Part shown: piece by piece, positions 33,104 to 43,771 of the stretch
How positions within the stretch are numbered: the first letter of the stretch is position 1
Layout of the letters: the number at the start of each line of letters is the position of its first letter
Assembly (NCBI GenBank): GCA_035772735.1
Contig: JASDFA010000002.1
Location: 35,174,501-35,238,500, forward strand
Direction of reading: 5' to 3'
DNA from: Datura wrightii
Taxonomy: Eukaryota > Streptophyta > Magnoliopsida > Solanales > Solanaceae
DNA length: 64,000 nt
Position numbers and translations under genes: made by a program
Notes under the pieces: model-generated
What the model saw: the letters and a program-made list of their open reading frames with translations, nothing else
Database searches by the model: none
Told to the model about the DNA's origin: nothing

Positions 33104-35727
33104 ACTAGCAGGTAGGTTTATTTCCTATCTTAAGGCTAGGAAGATGATCTCTAAGGGGGTGTATGTACCTCCTAGTTAGGGTTAAGGATGTGGAATCTGA
33201 GACCCCGACTATTCAGTCAGTTCTAGTGGTGTGCGAATATCTAGAGGTGTTTCCCGAGGATTCGCTAGGTGTTCCTCCAGAAAGGGAAATTGATTCGGTA
33301 TTGATCTATTGTTAGATACGTAGCCTATTTCTATACATACATACAGGATGGCTCCAGCTGAGCTAAAGGAATTGAAGGATCAGTTAAAGGATTTGTTTGA
33401 TAAGGGCTTCATTAGACCGAACCAGTCTCCATGGGGTGCACCAGTTCTATTTGTTCGGAAGAAGGACGGTTCCCTTCGCATGTGTATTGACTATCGGTAG
33501 TTGAACAAAGGTTACCATTAAGAACAGGTACCCCTTACCAAGGATCGATGATTTGTTTGACCAGCTTCAGGGTGCCAAGTGATTTTCCAAGATCGATCTC
33601 AGGTACAGGTATCACCAGCTCAGAGTGCGGGAGAGTGACATCCCGAAGACCGCTTTCAGGACTCGGTATGGTCACTATGAATATGTTGTTATGTCTTTTA
33701 TGCTAAATAATGCTCCTGTAGCTTTTATGGATATGTTCAACCAATATTTGGATATTCTCGTGATCGTGTTCATCGACGACAGTCTTATATACTCCCAAAG
33801 TGAGGAGGAGCATACCACTAATTTGAGGATAGTGCTGCAAACCCTCAAGGATCATCAGATGTATGCAAAGTTTAGTAAGTGTGAATTCTGGCTAAACTTG
33901 ATAGCATTTCTGGGACATGTAGTATCAAGCGAAGGCATAAGGGTAGATTCCCAAAAGATTGAAGCAGTGAAGAATTGGCCTAGACCAGTGAATCCTTTAG
34001 AAATTCGGAGTTTCTTGGGCTTAGCAGGCTACTACTAAAGATTTGTTGAGGGATTTTCATTAATTACGGCCCCATTGACCAGGTTGACTCAGAAAAAGGT
34101 GAAATTCCAATGGTCGGATGCTTGTGAGAAAAGCATCCTAGAGTTGAAGACCCGACTCACTTCAGCACCAGTGTCGACCTTACCCGAGGGTACCGATGGC
34201 TTCGTTGTCTATTATGATGCTTAGAGATTCGTACTGGGATGTATGTTGATGCAGCGTTGGTAGGTAATAGCATATGCCTCGAGACAGCTGAAAGTTCATG
34301 AAAATAATTACCCGACTCATGTGTTTGAGTTGGCCGCGGTGGTTTTTGCATTGAAGATATGGCGGCATTACTTTTATGGGGTCCATGTGGATGTATTTAC
34401 GGATCACAAGAGCTTGCAATATGTGTTCACACAGAAGGATATCTAAATCTTCGGCAAAGGAGATCGTTGGAATTACATAAGGACCATGACATAAGTGTCC
34501 TTTACCACCCAGGCAAGGCTAATGTGGTTGCGAATGCACTTAGTAGACTCTCCATGGAATGTGTGTCCCACGTAGATAGGGGAAAGAAGGAGTTGGTGAG
34601 AGATGTCCACTGACTCGCAAGGCTAGGAGTTAGATTGATCGACTCGGCCAATGGCGGTGTTGTTTTGCATAACGGGTCAGAATCGTCCTTGGTAGTTGAT
34701 GTTAAATCTAGAAAAGATGAGGATGCAATATTGAGGAAGCTGAAGGAGGCGGTGCAGATTCAGAAGGTGGAGGTTTTCTCCCAAGGGGGAGATGGTGTGC
34801 TGAGATACCAGGGTCGACTATGTGTTTCAGACATCGAGAATTTGAGAGTTCAGATATTGCATGAGGCACATGGTACTAAATATTCTATTCATCTAGGATC
34901 CAGGAAAATGTATCGGGATTTACGAGTGATCTATTGGTGGGACGATATGAAGAAAGATACTGCGGAGTTCATAGAAAAATGTCCAAACTGCCAGCAAGTG
35001 AAAGTCGAACATCAAATGCCGGGAGGCGTACTTCAGGATATTAGCATCCCCACTTGGAAGTTGGAAGAGATTAATATGGATTTTGTTATAGTCCTACCTT
35101 GTACTTGCCAGCAATACGACTCCATTTGGGTGGTGGTTAACAGGTTAACTAAGGCTGCAAATTTCCTATCAGCCAAGACCATGGATTCAGCGGATGATTA
35201 TGCTAAGTTGTATATTTGGGAGTTGGTTCGACTTCATGGAGTTCCCTTGTCTATTATCTCAAGACAAGGTACTCATTTTACCTCTCAATTCTGGCGTTCT
35301 TTTCAAAAAGGACTTGGGATGTAGGTTAAGCTCAGTACAACCTTCCATCTGCAAATAGACAGCCAGGTAGAACGAACTATTCAGACCCTTGAGGATATGT
35401 TGAGGGAATGTGTTATGGATTTTAAAGGTAGTTGGGATGATCATTTGCCCTTGATCGAGTTTTCATATAATAACAGTTACCACTCCAGTATCTAGATGGC
35501 ACCGTTCGAGGCTCTTTACGGCGGAGGTGTAGATCTCCCATTGGATCATTTGAGGTTGGTGAGGAAGCTATGATAGGACCAGATTCGGTTCATGAGGCGA
35601 TGGTGAAGGTTCAATTGATAAGGTACCAGTTGAAAATCGCTCAGAGTTGTCAGAAATCATATGCTGATGTGAGGAGAAGAGATTTGGAGTTTGATGTGGA
35701 CGACTGGTATCTCTAAAGGTATCTCCC
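33104..35727 (+). pseudogene. D RT, RNase H and integrase
   Basis: The frame resumes after C (TAGRFISYLKARKM) and reaches RT at about 33347 (MAPAELKELKDQLK). RT has KKDGSLRMCIDYR, then a Gln-to-stop, SKIDLR, and an intact VFIDDSLIYS at about 33768. 33625-34038 is open. RNase H has FVVYYDA near 34203 and DVFTDHKSLQYVF near 34390. Integrase 34635-35324 is open: YSIHLGSRKMY with CPNCQQ gives the zinc finger, and INMDFVIVLP the first catalytic Asp. SIISRQGTHFTS lacks the second, since Asp reads Arg. Several stops elsewhere. Confidence 0.85.
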
Positions 35728-36084
35728 ATGAAGGGAGTCATACGGTTCGGAAAGAAAGGTAAACTCAATCCCTGCTATGTTGGCCCATGCCGGGTTGTGA
35801 GGAAAGTCGGTAAGGTGGAATATGAGTTTGACTTACCCTTGGAGCTATCTTTGATTGATCCCCTCTTTCATGTGTTACTTTTGAAGAAGTGCTTGGGTGA
35901 CCCAACCTTGGTAGTTCCAGTAGACAGCATAGGAGTGAAGGACAGCCTCAGTTATGAAGAAATTCCCATTGAAATCTTGAATCGGCAGGTTCGGAGGCTG
36001 AGGAACAATGAAGTAGCTTCAGTAAAGGTGTTACGGAGAAATCAGCATGTTAAAGGGGTACGTAGGAAGCCGAAGCAGATATGA
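35728..36084 (+). pseudogene. D integrase C-terminal region (GPY/F and chromodomain-like end)
   Basis: This is a 118-codon open stretch beginning MKGVIRFGKKGKLNPCYVGP. The motif usually written GPY/F reads GPC here. LIDPLFHVLLLKKC and SLSYEEIPIEILNRQVRRLRN match the chromovirus C-terminal module, which steers integration in this group. Its counterpart in A is 50950-51170. Confidence 0.75.
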
Positions 36085-36376
36085 TAGCTAAATACTCTTA
36101 TTTATTCCCTACCAGCTCCGTTTCAGTTTGAGGTATCAGTTTTGCCCTAAACCTTTAATCAGCTTTTCCCGTCCAGTTCGTGTGTGCAGGTTTGTTTTCT
36201 GATATGGTAAATGTATGTGATGTATGAATTCAGTTTAGCTATGTAGTTCCTTTTGGAGGTAGTCATTCCATCAGTTTTTGATTTTAATGATTGGTAGTCG
36301 TATATGGTGGTAGCTTGTTTCTGTGTCTTCTGCATGTTTCTTACATTCGAGGATGAATGTTCCCAAGCGGAGATAT

Positions 36377-38460
36377 TGTTATACCCCGGGATCCTAAGGA
36401 TCAGACCCGAAAGGGAAAATGGGGAAAAATTAAAAATTCACACCAGGTCACAAAACGACTCGTGAGATGAGTCTTGAGTAGTGACCAAGAGTTGTGAAGT
36501 GACTCGTGGTCAGCGTGGTGTGGCAAGTCCTCGGAGAGGAGGCCACGAGATTGACCATAAGTCATGGTCAAACCTGACGACTTGTGAGGTCACCCATGGT
36601 AAACCCTAGAAGATTGGCAAAATTGGGATGGGCAGTGTAGGCCACGGAAGGTGACCACGAGTCGTGGTCTGACCTCACAACTCATGAAGTCTCCCGTGGG
36701 GTTCCCTTGGAGGATTGGCAAGTGGACTCAACGGATCATGGCAGCGAGTCGTGCCCTGTGGCATGACCCATTAGGTCCCCCGTGAGGACTGGCGACCAGA
36801 AATTTCCTGCGTTTTAATAAGGGTGTTTTCGTAATTTCCTAAGTCCCTAAGGCCTAAACTACGCTGTTTTGGATATTTTATGAGTGTGATAAGAGGACTT
36901 AAGTCCCTATTGCATGCCCATTCTCATGCAAAATCTTAGAGTGGTTTTTAGGAGATTCAAGGCCTTCTTCCCCAAATTTTCATCAAATTCTTTTTGGGTG
37001 TTCAAGAAACTTTAAGTCCATCTACTCCCAGGAATGTAGTATTTTAAAATGGGTGAAATTCTTTCTCACCCATGCCCAAATTCGATTAAAGTTATGAATT
37101 CTCCTACTCAAATTCCATGGGGTTTTATCTAAAGCATGACAATGTGATTTCTCTTTATGGGTATGATTTAATTGAGTTTTAATTGTTGAATCATGCATGT
37201 TAGGCAGGTTATTGTATTATTTTCGTCAAAATCATGTTTCAATCTTTTTAAATATAAATTGCCCATTTATGGAAGTTCATGGAAATTATGTTTTATGATG
37301 AATATTCATTAATTTAAGTTTATTGATTATGGAAAATGCATAAATCCAAGTTACCCATGTTTATGAGCATATTTTGAAAGAATTGAGTATGATGAAGCAT
37401 TGGCAATGCCCACATGATGAAGAATGATTTATGATTTATGAAACGAATTTCACGATTTATCATTTTATGATGTTGACCGATGAAAAGGGCCTTGATTCTT
37501 GGATAAGCATGTTTTACATGGAATCAATGATGATAAATTTTATATCTTAGCCAATGAATTTTATGTATGATGTCAATGATTTATGTATGAACCTATATGC
37601 ATGTTTTTGGGAGCCGTGTCTAGCACCGAGTAGCCCGGTGTTCAAAGGACTACGCCGGTGTCTCATAACCACGTGCCACCATGGGTTGTAAATGTTATGA
37701 TGTATTGATAATGATCCCCTCAAATGTGATAGCATTCCTTATGCATGACCCTCGTCTGGCAAGCCAGGGTCGGCTCTGCCCACTTGAGCGAGACAGTGGG
37801 GCAAAATTAAAGGCTCTAACGTGATGGTGTCGGTTATGAGGAGTCCTCCCATTGTTCCACATGTTTTATGCATTGTTATATTTATGTTATTGGCTCAAGT
37901 TATATTATGATAAAGTTAATTATGATTATGATAATGAATGATTATGAAAGATTTGAAATTCTTGAGCCTTATGTTTTACTACTAAGATTTTGATGCAAGC
38001 ATGATGTCCTTCTCCTATGTCTATTTATGAGTTTACTTTTCTTTTAAAATGTCCTTTATACTTACCTTGCATACTCAGGGTCTGGATCTCAGGCTCATCC
38101 TCATTCTTAGTCCATCCCAGCCTACGATATCAGCTTGTTGGTTAGTCCTCATATTCCTTTGTCCGTTTGATAAACTTTCCTATTGATTATGTTTCAGTAT
38201 TGCCCATGTTAGTTGGGGATGTTGTCCCATCAACCCATCTTACGTATTAGCGGCTTACGGACAAATGAGCAGTATTCAGCTTATGTAAATGTAGGTATTT
38301 TCTGATGCTATGTCATGGTTACATTTTCGCGATGTTTTATGCTTAATATTCCATTTATTTAAATGAGATTAGTTGAATGCATGTGCCATGGGTTGACGTG
38401 GGGTCACTCGGGGTCCCTTGTCCCGTTTCTATGATCCGGGTGTACGTTCGGGTCATGAAA
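36377..38460 (+). repeat. D 3' LTR
   Basis: It is 2084 bp and contains the perfect palindrome GACCACGAGTCGTGGTC at 36653-36669. Relative to the 5' LTR it lacks about 55 bp at 38078, which removes the TCAGTAC hairpin. The end reads CATGAAA instead of GTGACA. The duplication CCAAG follows. Confidence 0.92.
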
Positions 38461-38465
38461 CCAAG

Positions 38466-39318
38466 TTGTGGTTCGACTTCATTTTCAGTAGAATCGTGCC
38501 ATCCAAGAATGAACAGCGGGTGAATTTGGAAGCTTCCATCCTGATTTATTGCATCATGATAGGGGTCCCGATTAACTTTGGGGAGATAGTGGCCAATTAG
38601 ATGTGGATAAAGGCTAGACAAGCCGACACTGCAATGCTATATGCGGTGCTGATATTACACCTATGCTTAAAAGCGAGGGAGTACCTTTTTTCCCATATGA
38701 GACCCCTACCACTGCCTTTGGCGTGATCTCCGTTTCCAAAAAGAAGGAAGCTGATGGTCACAAGAATAAGAGTCAGTAAACGCAGGCCTTTTAGGTCCTA
38801 AATGAGCCTATTACCCCTAGTTCAGTACCAACCCCCTATGCCCCCGATTTCAACATACCATATCCTAAGGCATCGGGGAAAGCTTGTAGAGGTGCTTCAA
38901 CTTGAGGCTTCTCACCTCCTTCTACTTCCTCACATCCCAGGGTCTTCAAAAGCTTGCAGAAATGACGCACTCCCATGAGAGCCAACTCCAACGGCTAGCT
39001 AAGAGCCTCCTGGAACTTATCATGAAAATAGTCATAAAGGAGTTAAAGTCAATCAAGGAAAGCTTGGGTAAGATGTGTTCTCGTGTGGATGTGGTGGAGG
39101 GATCCATCACCTCCCTCCGAACTGAGGTTTAGGAATTGAAGAGCTAGACACCTATGGCAGCACACGACATGAGTGCTCTTGATGCAGCTATAGCTGCCCC
39201 TTCCACAACTCGAGGCCCTATCAACGATTTGATTTAGGGCTAAGATGTTGAGGAGGATGATGGGTATGAGGTTGGCCATGTTGGAAATGATGATGATGAC
39301 GAAGTTGACGAAGAGTGA
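38466..39318 (+). pseudogene. E ORF3, second part
   Basis: This continues the gene split at 21620: LWFDFIFSRIVPSKNEQRVNLEASILIYCIM...VPINFGEIVAN matches the same block of B ORF3. Then come a Ser/Pro-rich linker and a predicted coiled coil (38935-39130: LQKLAEMTHSHESQLQRLAK, then EIVIKELKSIKESLG-like heptads). The acidic tail GNDDDDEVDEE ends at TGA 39316-39318. Stops and a frameshift lie at 38598-38900. Confidence 0.7.
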
Positions 39319-41234
39319 CTACACCAGGAAGTCCCTTTCACTTTTTTTTAATTGTTATGCCTACATTGAGGACAATGTACATCATTTTTGTTAGGGGTGG
39401 GTTGAGTGTGATGGTTTGTAATGAATTTGTTTGATGAATTTGTTCCTTTTTCGGGCTTTTTAGTTGATGGTCTGGAAGCCTTTGTCGGGCTTAACATGAA
39501 ATGCATTGTTGATGTTAGTGCTATTGAATAGTTCCTTGTTCTTATTGCCTAAATTTGTGACCCGTGCTTGATTTTATTCGCCTTTGTAAATAGTAGATAG
39601 TAATCAAACTCTAAGGCTTTTCTTCATACCACGGTTCTTTCCCAATGAGTATTTCTTTTCTTTATCTTTTTCTTTTTGATTGTCGAATTGGGTTGACATT
39701 TTCTAATGATAGATTGTGAGGCAAATCTTTTAAGGGAATATGCCATGTCTTTCTTTGAGTCTTTTGTGGAGCTGTTTTCGGAGGTACCACAAAAAATTTT
39801 GCGATGTGGCATGAAAATGAAAAATTAGGCATTTAAAATTAGAAATGTAGCAGTCTCTTGTTATACATTGTAGATTCCCTGTTTGGCTTGTGAATTCACA
39901 TGCTCTAGTTTCTTGAGTCAAAATCTAGTGTTGATAATGACTTGTGTGGACTCTTTCGGTGTGATGCCTTGTGTAATAAGTATCTTTGTGAATCTCATGC
40001 ATCTCTTCTTGTCTTGAACTTGCCCTATGTGTGACTCAATGCAAAATCCTAGATGTAGCTGCACTTAGAACATGATTTTAGACTTACATTTGACCAGTCA
40101 CTCTACCCAAAATGACCTCCAAATATGTCTTCCTTTGCTAGCCAATGTTGAGCCTTTTGTACTATTTATTCTTGGAGATCACATTACAAGACAATGTCCC
40201 ATTTTGATCCCCTCTTCTTGGCATCCATCCTCCCTAATTGTTAGTGGTGAGCGAATGAGAATAATGGGGGATGAAAGCCTAAAGACATAGGGAGAGATAA
40301 GAAAATGAGTGAGAAAGAGGCAAAGAGGCGAATTGTGGGGGTTTTCACGAAAGGGGGAAATATGAGAAGCCTAAATTTGAGGTAGCACCAAATTGTAAAA
40401 AAAAGGGAATGAAATAATGAGTTGAGAAACCTTAAAGTACCAAAAGAGAAAAGAAAAGTGAAATGGTGTTACCTCTTACTTAGACAAGGCTTAATGTGAT
40501 AGCCAAAAGATCTACAAGGAAGGTCTTTGTGAAATAGTAGATGAAAATGGTTGCAAAAGGAGGAATAAGATTGAATGATATAAAAAGTTCGATGAGAAGG
40601 GTTAAAGTGTTCACATAATGGCATTAGGGAGTTTCTAATCACTAGAGCCTAATAATCATCCTACCATTACACCTAGCCTTCATCATGAACTGCAAGTACT
40701 AATTGATTTTGAGTGTAGTTTATCTACATTAGTGGCGAATTACACAAAGGGAGATTTATTTTGGGAGAGTCAGTGTGATCATCTTTTTCTATAATCCCTT
40801 ATGTGTGCACTGATTCATGATAAATAAAAGGGATTCTCTCTTGAAGTGAGCGGTATCATTCCTTTTTGACACACTTTCATTGAGGTAAAGCTGTGATTGA
40901 GGCATGAGTGTGATCTCTAAGGAAAACTTTGGATGTGCAGTGATTATGAATTGAGATGCTATGTGTATTTGATTGAATAAGCGATGCCCTTGTTTTGCAA
41001 AATGAAAGCATTTGTGAATTATGCCTTTGAATTGTGGTTGCCTCTTGAAACTTTTTCACATTTTAAGGGGGAAATTGCTTCTCTTTTTCTGTGAGTTGGT
41101 AAGAATTTTTGGTTTGTCATAGATAAAGTGGTCATTGATGCATAAAATCTTGTGGAGTGACATGTCATTCCTTTTTGCTCAACTGATAAGAATTGCATTA
41201 CTTGAGGACAAATAATGGTTCAAGTTTGGGGGTT
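39319..41234 (+). other. E 3' internal region, non-coding
   Basis: It opens with a TTGAGGACAATGTACATC motif and GGGGTGGGTTGAGTG. No gene is seen. 40255-40470 and 40500-40620 are purine-rich. It ends at TTCAAGTTTGGGGG, a short polypurine-like tract before the LTR. The region is collinear with minus-strand 55401-57300. Confidence 0.7.
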
Positions 41235-42754
41235 TTATGAGTGGTAAGTTACCAACTCATTAGGGTCTTAAGCATGAGCTTTAGCTTAGTTTTCAAGTTA
41301 TTTAGGTGAATTTAATACATTTTTTTGCCTTTTTATTTTCAGGCATCTAAGTTGAAAAGAAAGAGAATAAACTGGAGTTAAAAGGATAAATTTAGGTGAA
41401 AACCGACGCTCCACTGGAGGACACCGGAGAAATGCCGGTCAATTGCAGGCAACCACTGATTTGAGGAGAAAATGCAACTGGCGACCCGGGGACGTCAACC
41501 GGCGACTCGCCAGTTCCATCGCCAATAGGTGCTGGATCTTGCTGGACCAAAGAGGAAATTAACCAACGGATAAAGGATGGAAATTACTGAACTACCGAAT
41601 GGTCCTAGAATGGCACTGGATATCTGAAGAAAATTAATGGCGGCTCGCGGATTACAACCGGCAAACCACTGGTTCCGTTGCAAGTGAAAAAATGCTTGAA
41701 TAGGGGTAATTACATCTAGCACTGAAAAAGAGGAGATTGGTTGCGCTATTTTGGTACATAGTCTAGAAGAAAACATACCTTTAAACATTCTTTTTTCTGT
41801 AAAAAAAGAAAAAACCCATTGGAGAAGAAATTTGAATATTATTCGCTCCTATTTTCATCTTCTTCCTTAGCAAGGTATAACCATTGTTGCTGACATTTTT
41901 TGAGTTTGATTTTGCTTGCTCTTAGAAATAAAGTCATTGAGTTTATTAATAAATATGCTCATTAGTTTCTTAATTATGAGTATCTAAATCATTAGCTAGA
42001 GGTGTGTGATAATGGGCATTTAATTAGATTGGGTATTACTAGATTAATCTTAATATTGCTTAATTAGTGTAAATCTATTGAATTCTCTTCAAATTATAAT
42101 TAATTGTCCACAGTTGCAAATATGGGTTTGGTTTTCTTACTTGATTTTGGCTTGAAAAAGAGGAATTAAGTATTGAGAGAGAATTTGATAGTGGTAATGG
42201 AAGTGATTGTGTGGGGTTTGGGATAGAAATAGCCAAAACCCATATTCGTAATCCTAACTAGTGGTTGATGGCTAGAAATAGCTCAACTACTAACCCAAAC
42301 TATGTTGGGCTAATTGAATTGTGTCTTGAGGTTCGAAAGGACTCAAGAAAAAGGTACCCAAGAGGTTGAAAAACATCGGGCACCATCTCATCCAAAGTTA
42401 TTTACAATTATTCACAATAATTTGATGATCTAGCATATCTTCATTCGATTAACACCCCATCTACACCACACCTCTAGTCTTCACTCATCATTGTCTCTTA
42501 ATTTTGGTTATTTTGCTATTTTGATTAGCTGAGTTATAATCCATAATATTATTGACTTCATTTTTCCCCCAAAAAGTTTATTGTTTTATTTCCCTTGATT
42601 TGGTGCGAATTAATTCAAATTTCCTAAACAACGCTTGTCCAAATTATTGATTAGTCTCTGTGGGATTCGATCCCGACATTTGTCGGGAATATATGTTTTG
42701 AGCAACTACCATTCATGCTCTCTCATCAAGAGGGGTGTAGTTTGGATGTTATCA
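41235..42754 (+). repeat. E 3' LTR
   Basis: It is about 1.52 kb and matches minus-strand LTR 53954-55400. The CG-rich motif cluster at 41400-41690 includes ACCGGCGACTCGCCAGT (41498-41514). It ends GATGTTATCA. Directly after it lies minus-strand gag of B, so the normal right flank is another element in opposite orientation. Confidence 0.82.
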
Positions 42755-43766
42755 ATAAAGATAGACACCTCCCATTTTAGTTCCTTGACCCCGTTGTCAG
42801 TTCATTCAACTTTCGTGAGAACCCTTTCCAACATTTCTTCAATTTTCAAATTCCCTACATCACTTACACATGGTTGAGCTTGGGCATTCTCAGCTTTAGG
42901 AGGAGGAACATACGGACTCGAGCTTCGGTGATAGTGGTCTCCCCTCACGATTTTGCTCTCTATTACCCCATCTCTCATTTCGATTGGGCCACCCTTGTGC
43001 ATCACGATTCCTCCAACCTTGGTTCTCTTCACTTAGGTGCCAAGGGCCTTGATTAGTCCCTTGGTACCTGGGTCGAGAACCCTCCATTTTATTTTTCATA
43101 TATTGGCACTCCTCTAGGTATCTTGGTGATGACGACTCCCCTTCAAAATGCATTGGAGCTTGCATTCCCACAACATTTACAACTTTACGCCTAACTCCCA
43201 TCATATGCTTAGTTATTACCTCTAGCTGAGTCATTATTTTAGCAAGATTTTCATCTCGTTCTTCCTCTCTTTTTCTCATTTTAGCTATTTGCACATTTCG
43301 ACCACCATCATGTGACAATACATTAGTCTCCCTTGTATGCCACGCCCTATTCGTCTTCGTCATTCTATCTAAGAGGGATTTAGATAAACCATGTGTCTTA
43401 TCCATGATTGATCCTCCAGCTAGATTATTGGCAACAAATTTATTGATGGAGCCTAGAGATCGATAAAAGCTTTGAAGGAGCACTCCATCGGGGGGACCAT
43501 GGTTAGGGCAAAGAGACACTTTCTTCTTGAATCTTAGCCATGCGAAGGTTCACCTAGCTCTTGTATAATGTTTGTAATATCATCCCTCAGCTGCAACATC
43601 TTTGAGGGAGGGAAAAATGATTCAAAAATGCTTTTGTTAACTCTTGTGAGGTAATACATCCTGGAGGTAGCTCATCCAACCATATGGTTGCTTTGTCTGT
43701 TAGGGAGAATGGAAAGAGCCTCAACCTGATAGCCTTTTGACTTATATTTGTTATGTTAAAAAGCTG
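42755..43766 (-). pseudogene. B gag, downstream part
   Basis: Minus strand. It continues from 53603 across inserted element A. The gag domain includes IRLRLFPFSLTDKATIWLDELP (near 43660-43730) and FYRSLGSINKFVANNLAGGS (near 43470). An Asn/Arg/Gly/Trp-rich segment follows (43000-43150), then ENAQAQPCVSDVGNLKIEEM. 42896-43519 is open. It stops at 42755, against the E LTR. No zinc knuckle is seen. Confidence 0.75.
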
Positions 43767-43771
43767 ACAAA
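43767..43771 (+). other. Target-site duplication of element A, left copy (ACAAA)
   Basis: ACAAA at 43767-43771 and 53598-53602 exactly bracket the A LTRs. Removing A restores an uninterrupted B gag frame. Confidence 0.9.

Larger units (their letters stand above)
21621..38460 (+). mobile_element. D: complete Ty3/gypsy chromovirus-like element, hosting C
   Basis: The LTRs are 21621-23773 and 36377-38460, flanked by the exact 5-bp duplication CCAAG (21616-21620 and 38461-38465). Internal order is Met-type primer site, gag, protease, [element C], RT, RNase H, integrase and integrase C-terminus. Without C, D is about 9.3 kb, within the usual Tekay/Del size range. All frames contain stops, so it is inactive. 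Confidence 0.92.
18718..42754 (+). mobile_element. E: 5'-truncated Athila-like element with gag-pro and ORF3, hosting D and C
   Basis: E's own sequence is 18718-21620 and 38466-42754; the rest is inserted element D. The order is the end of gag, protease, a long non-coding region, ORF3, 3' internal region and 3' LTR. No RT, RNase H or integrase is visible anywhere in E. The 5' LTR, primer site and most of gag are missing, since the left side is joined abruptly to F. B (minus strand, 42755-59145) is the same family and supplies the missing 5' portion for comparison. Confidence 0.75.
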
